A stretch of DNA of 39,521 nucleotides from positions 1-39,521 of the forward strand of contig NZ_JAJJPA010000057.1 in assembly GCF_020907985.1 (NCBI RefSeq). The letters are read 5' to 3'. Shown piece by piece: positions 38,724-39,521 of the stretch; position 1 is the stretch's first letter, and each line of letters opens with the position of its first letter. The DNA comes from Kitasatospora humi. Lineage in GTDB: Bacteria; Actinomycetota; Actinomycetes; Streptomycetales; Streptomycetaceae. Below the pieces are notes generated by a model that saw nothing but the letters and a program-made list of their open reading frames with translations, made no database searches and was not told the DNA's origin. Both the position numbers and the translations under genes were made by a program.

Positions 38724-39521
38724 TCAGAAGAAGACCGACCGGCGCTCCACCAGCAGCCGGTAGAGGGTGTGCTGGATGGTCTCCCGGACCTCGTCGGTCA
38801 GGTTGAAGACCAGCATCGGGTCGTCGGCCGCGTCGGGGGCGTAGCGGTCGGTCGGGATCGGCTCCCCGAACTGGATCGTCCACTTGGTGGGCAGCGGGAT
38901 CGCGCCCAGCGGCCCCAGCCACGGGAAGGTCGGGGTGATCGGCAGGTACGGCAGGCCGAGCAGCCGGGCCAGCGTCTTGGCGTTGCCCAGCATCGGATAG
39001 GTCTCCTCGGCCCCGACGATGGAGCAGGGCACGATCGGCACCTGGGCCCGCAGCGCCGAGGCCACGAAGCCGCCGCGGCCGAACCGCTGCAGCTTGTACC
39101 GCTCGCTGAACGGCTTGCCGATCCCCTTGAAGCCCTCCGGCCAGACCCCGACCACCTCGCCGCGCTCCAGCAGTGCCTGGGCGTCCTCGTTGCAGGCCAG
39201 GGTGTGACCGGCCTTGCGGGCCAGCTCGCCGACCACCGGCAGCACGAAGACCAGGTCGGCGGCGAGCATCCGCAGGTGCCGCCGGCCCGGGGTGTGGTCG
39301 TGGATCGCCACCTGGGTCATCAGCGCGTCCAGCGGCAGCACCCCGGAGTGGTTGGCCACCACCAGCGCGCCGCCCTCCGCCGGCAGGTGCTCGATGCCGC
39401 GCACCTCGATCCGGAAGTACTTCTCGGCCAGCGGGCGCAGCACGCCGAGCAGCACCTCCTCGGTCAGCTCCCGGTCGAAGCCGAACTCGTCCACCTCGTA
39501 GTCGCCGGTGATCCGGCGGCG
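38724..39521 (-). CDS. Lysophospholipid acyltransferase-like protein (5' end outside window)
   Basis: At least 266 aa; the frame stays open to the window edge with RRRITGDYEVDEFGFDRELT, which matches the interior of related proteins, so the N-terminus is missing. The PlsC-type acyltransferase domain shows VANHSGVLPLDALM (His and Asp, seven apart rather than the usual H-x4-D), the conserved block GVWPEGFKGIGK, and VPCSIVGAEETYP. Such enzymes acylate lysophospholipids or similar alcohols at the inner membrane. The subfamily with a long N-terminal region is common near bldN in Streptomyces (from memory). Exact substrate unknown. Confidence 0.85.
   Translation of the reverse strand, partial: RRRITGDYEVDEFGFDRELTEEVLLGVLRPLAEKYFRIEVRGIEHLPAEGGALVVANHSGVLPLDALMTQVAIHDHTPGRRHLRMLAADLVFVLPVVGELARKAGHTLACNEDAQALLERGEVVGVWPEGFKGIGKPFSERYKLQRFGRGGFVASALRAQVPIVPCSIVGAEETYPMLGNAKTLARLLGLPYLPITPTFPWLGPLGAIPLPTKWTIQFGEPIPTDRYAPDAADDPMLVFNLTDEVRETIQHTLYRLLVERRSVFF

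Overview
The window is high-GC actinobacterial DNA, almost certainly from Streptomyces or its close relative Kitasatospora. Evidence: chaplin and rodlin surface-protein genes, a BldN-type developmental sigma factor with its RsbN-type anti-sigma partner, a Rex/hemACD operon with a Rex operator, frequent GTG starts, and strong third-position G/C throughout. No rRNA, tRNA or CRISPR array was seen.

Layout. (1) 122-7049, minus strand: a small hypothetical gene; the System II cytochrome c maturation operon resA-ccdA-resB-ccsB; then a histidine-phosphatase gene and hemL. (2) 7356-7934: a conserved hypothetical gene whose last 68 bp recur at 20802-20869 (62 bp of them identical without a break). Between these copies lies about 13 kb of accessory DNA that reads as an integrated island. 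It carries a DUF4262 gene, a nonsense-mutated conserved gene, an IS5-type transposase, a SUKH/SMI1 gene, a Doc/Fic toxin with a long partner, a GyrB-like protein lacking recognisable ATP-site motifs, an HNH nuclease gene, a large P-loop ATPase gene divergent from a coiled-coil membrane protein and a Ser/Thr kinase, and two decayed transposases. (3) 21091-24331: a membrane protein, a GNAT acetyltransferase and a secreted SGNH hydrolase with a ricin-type lectin domain. (4) 24526-28078: three chaplins (one with an unusual His/acidic tail ending in Cys), two unrecognised secreted proteins and two tandem rodlins. (5) 28191-34114, minus strand: rex-hemA-hemC-cobA/hemD-hemB. (6) 34314-39521: a glutaredoxin-like protein, a HAD phosphatase, bldN, rsbN, and an acyltransferase that runs off the window.

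How the genes fit together. hemL, hemA, hemB, hemC and hemD cover the C5 route from glutamyl-tRNA to uroporphyrinogen III, and the res/ccd/ccs genes attach the resulting heme to apocytochrome c outside the membrane. Rex, which senses NADH/NAD+, probably controls its own operon through the site at 34161-34178. BldN is known in S. venezuelae to direct chaplin and rodlin transcription and to be held by RsbN. Here regulator and targets lie within 14 kb, and BldN-like promoter motifs are visible before rsbN and before two chaplins.

The best candidates for undescribed biology are the divergent ATPase / membrane protein / kinase module at 14956-19962 with its overlapping HNH gene, the Doc toxin with a 195-aa partner beside a GyrB-like protein, and the metal-ligand-rich chaplin tail. 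All functional statements rest on reading motifs by eye; no database search was run.
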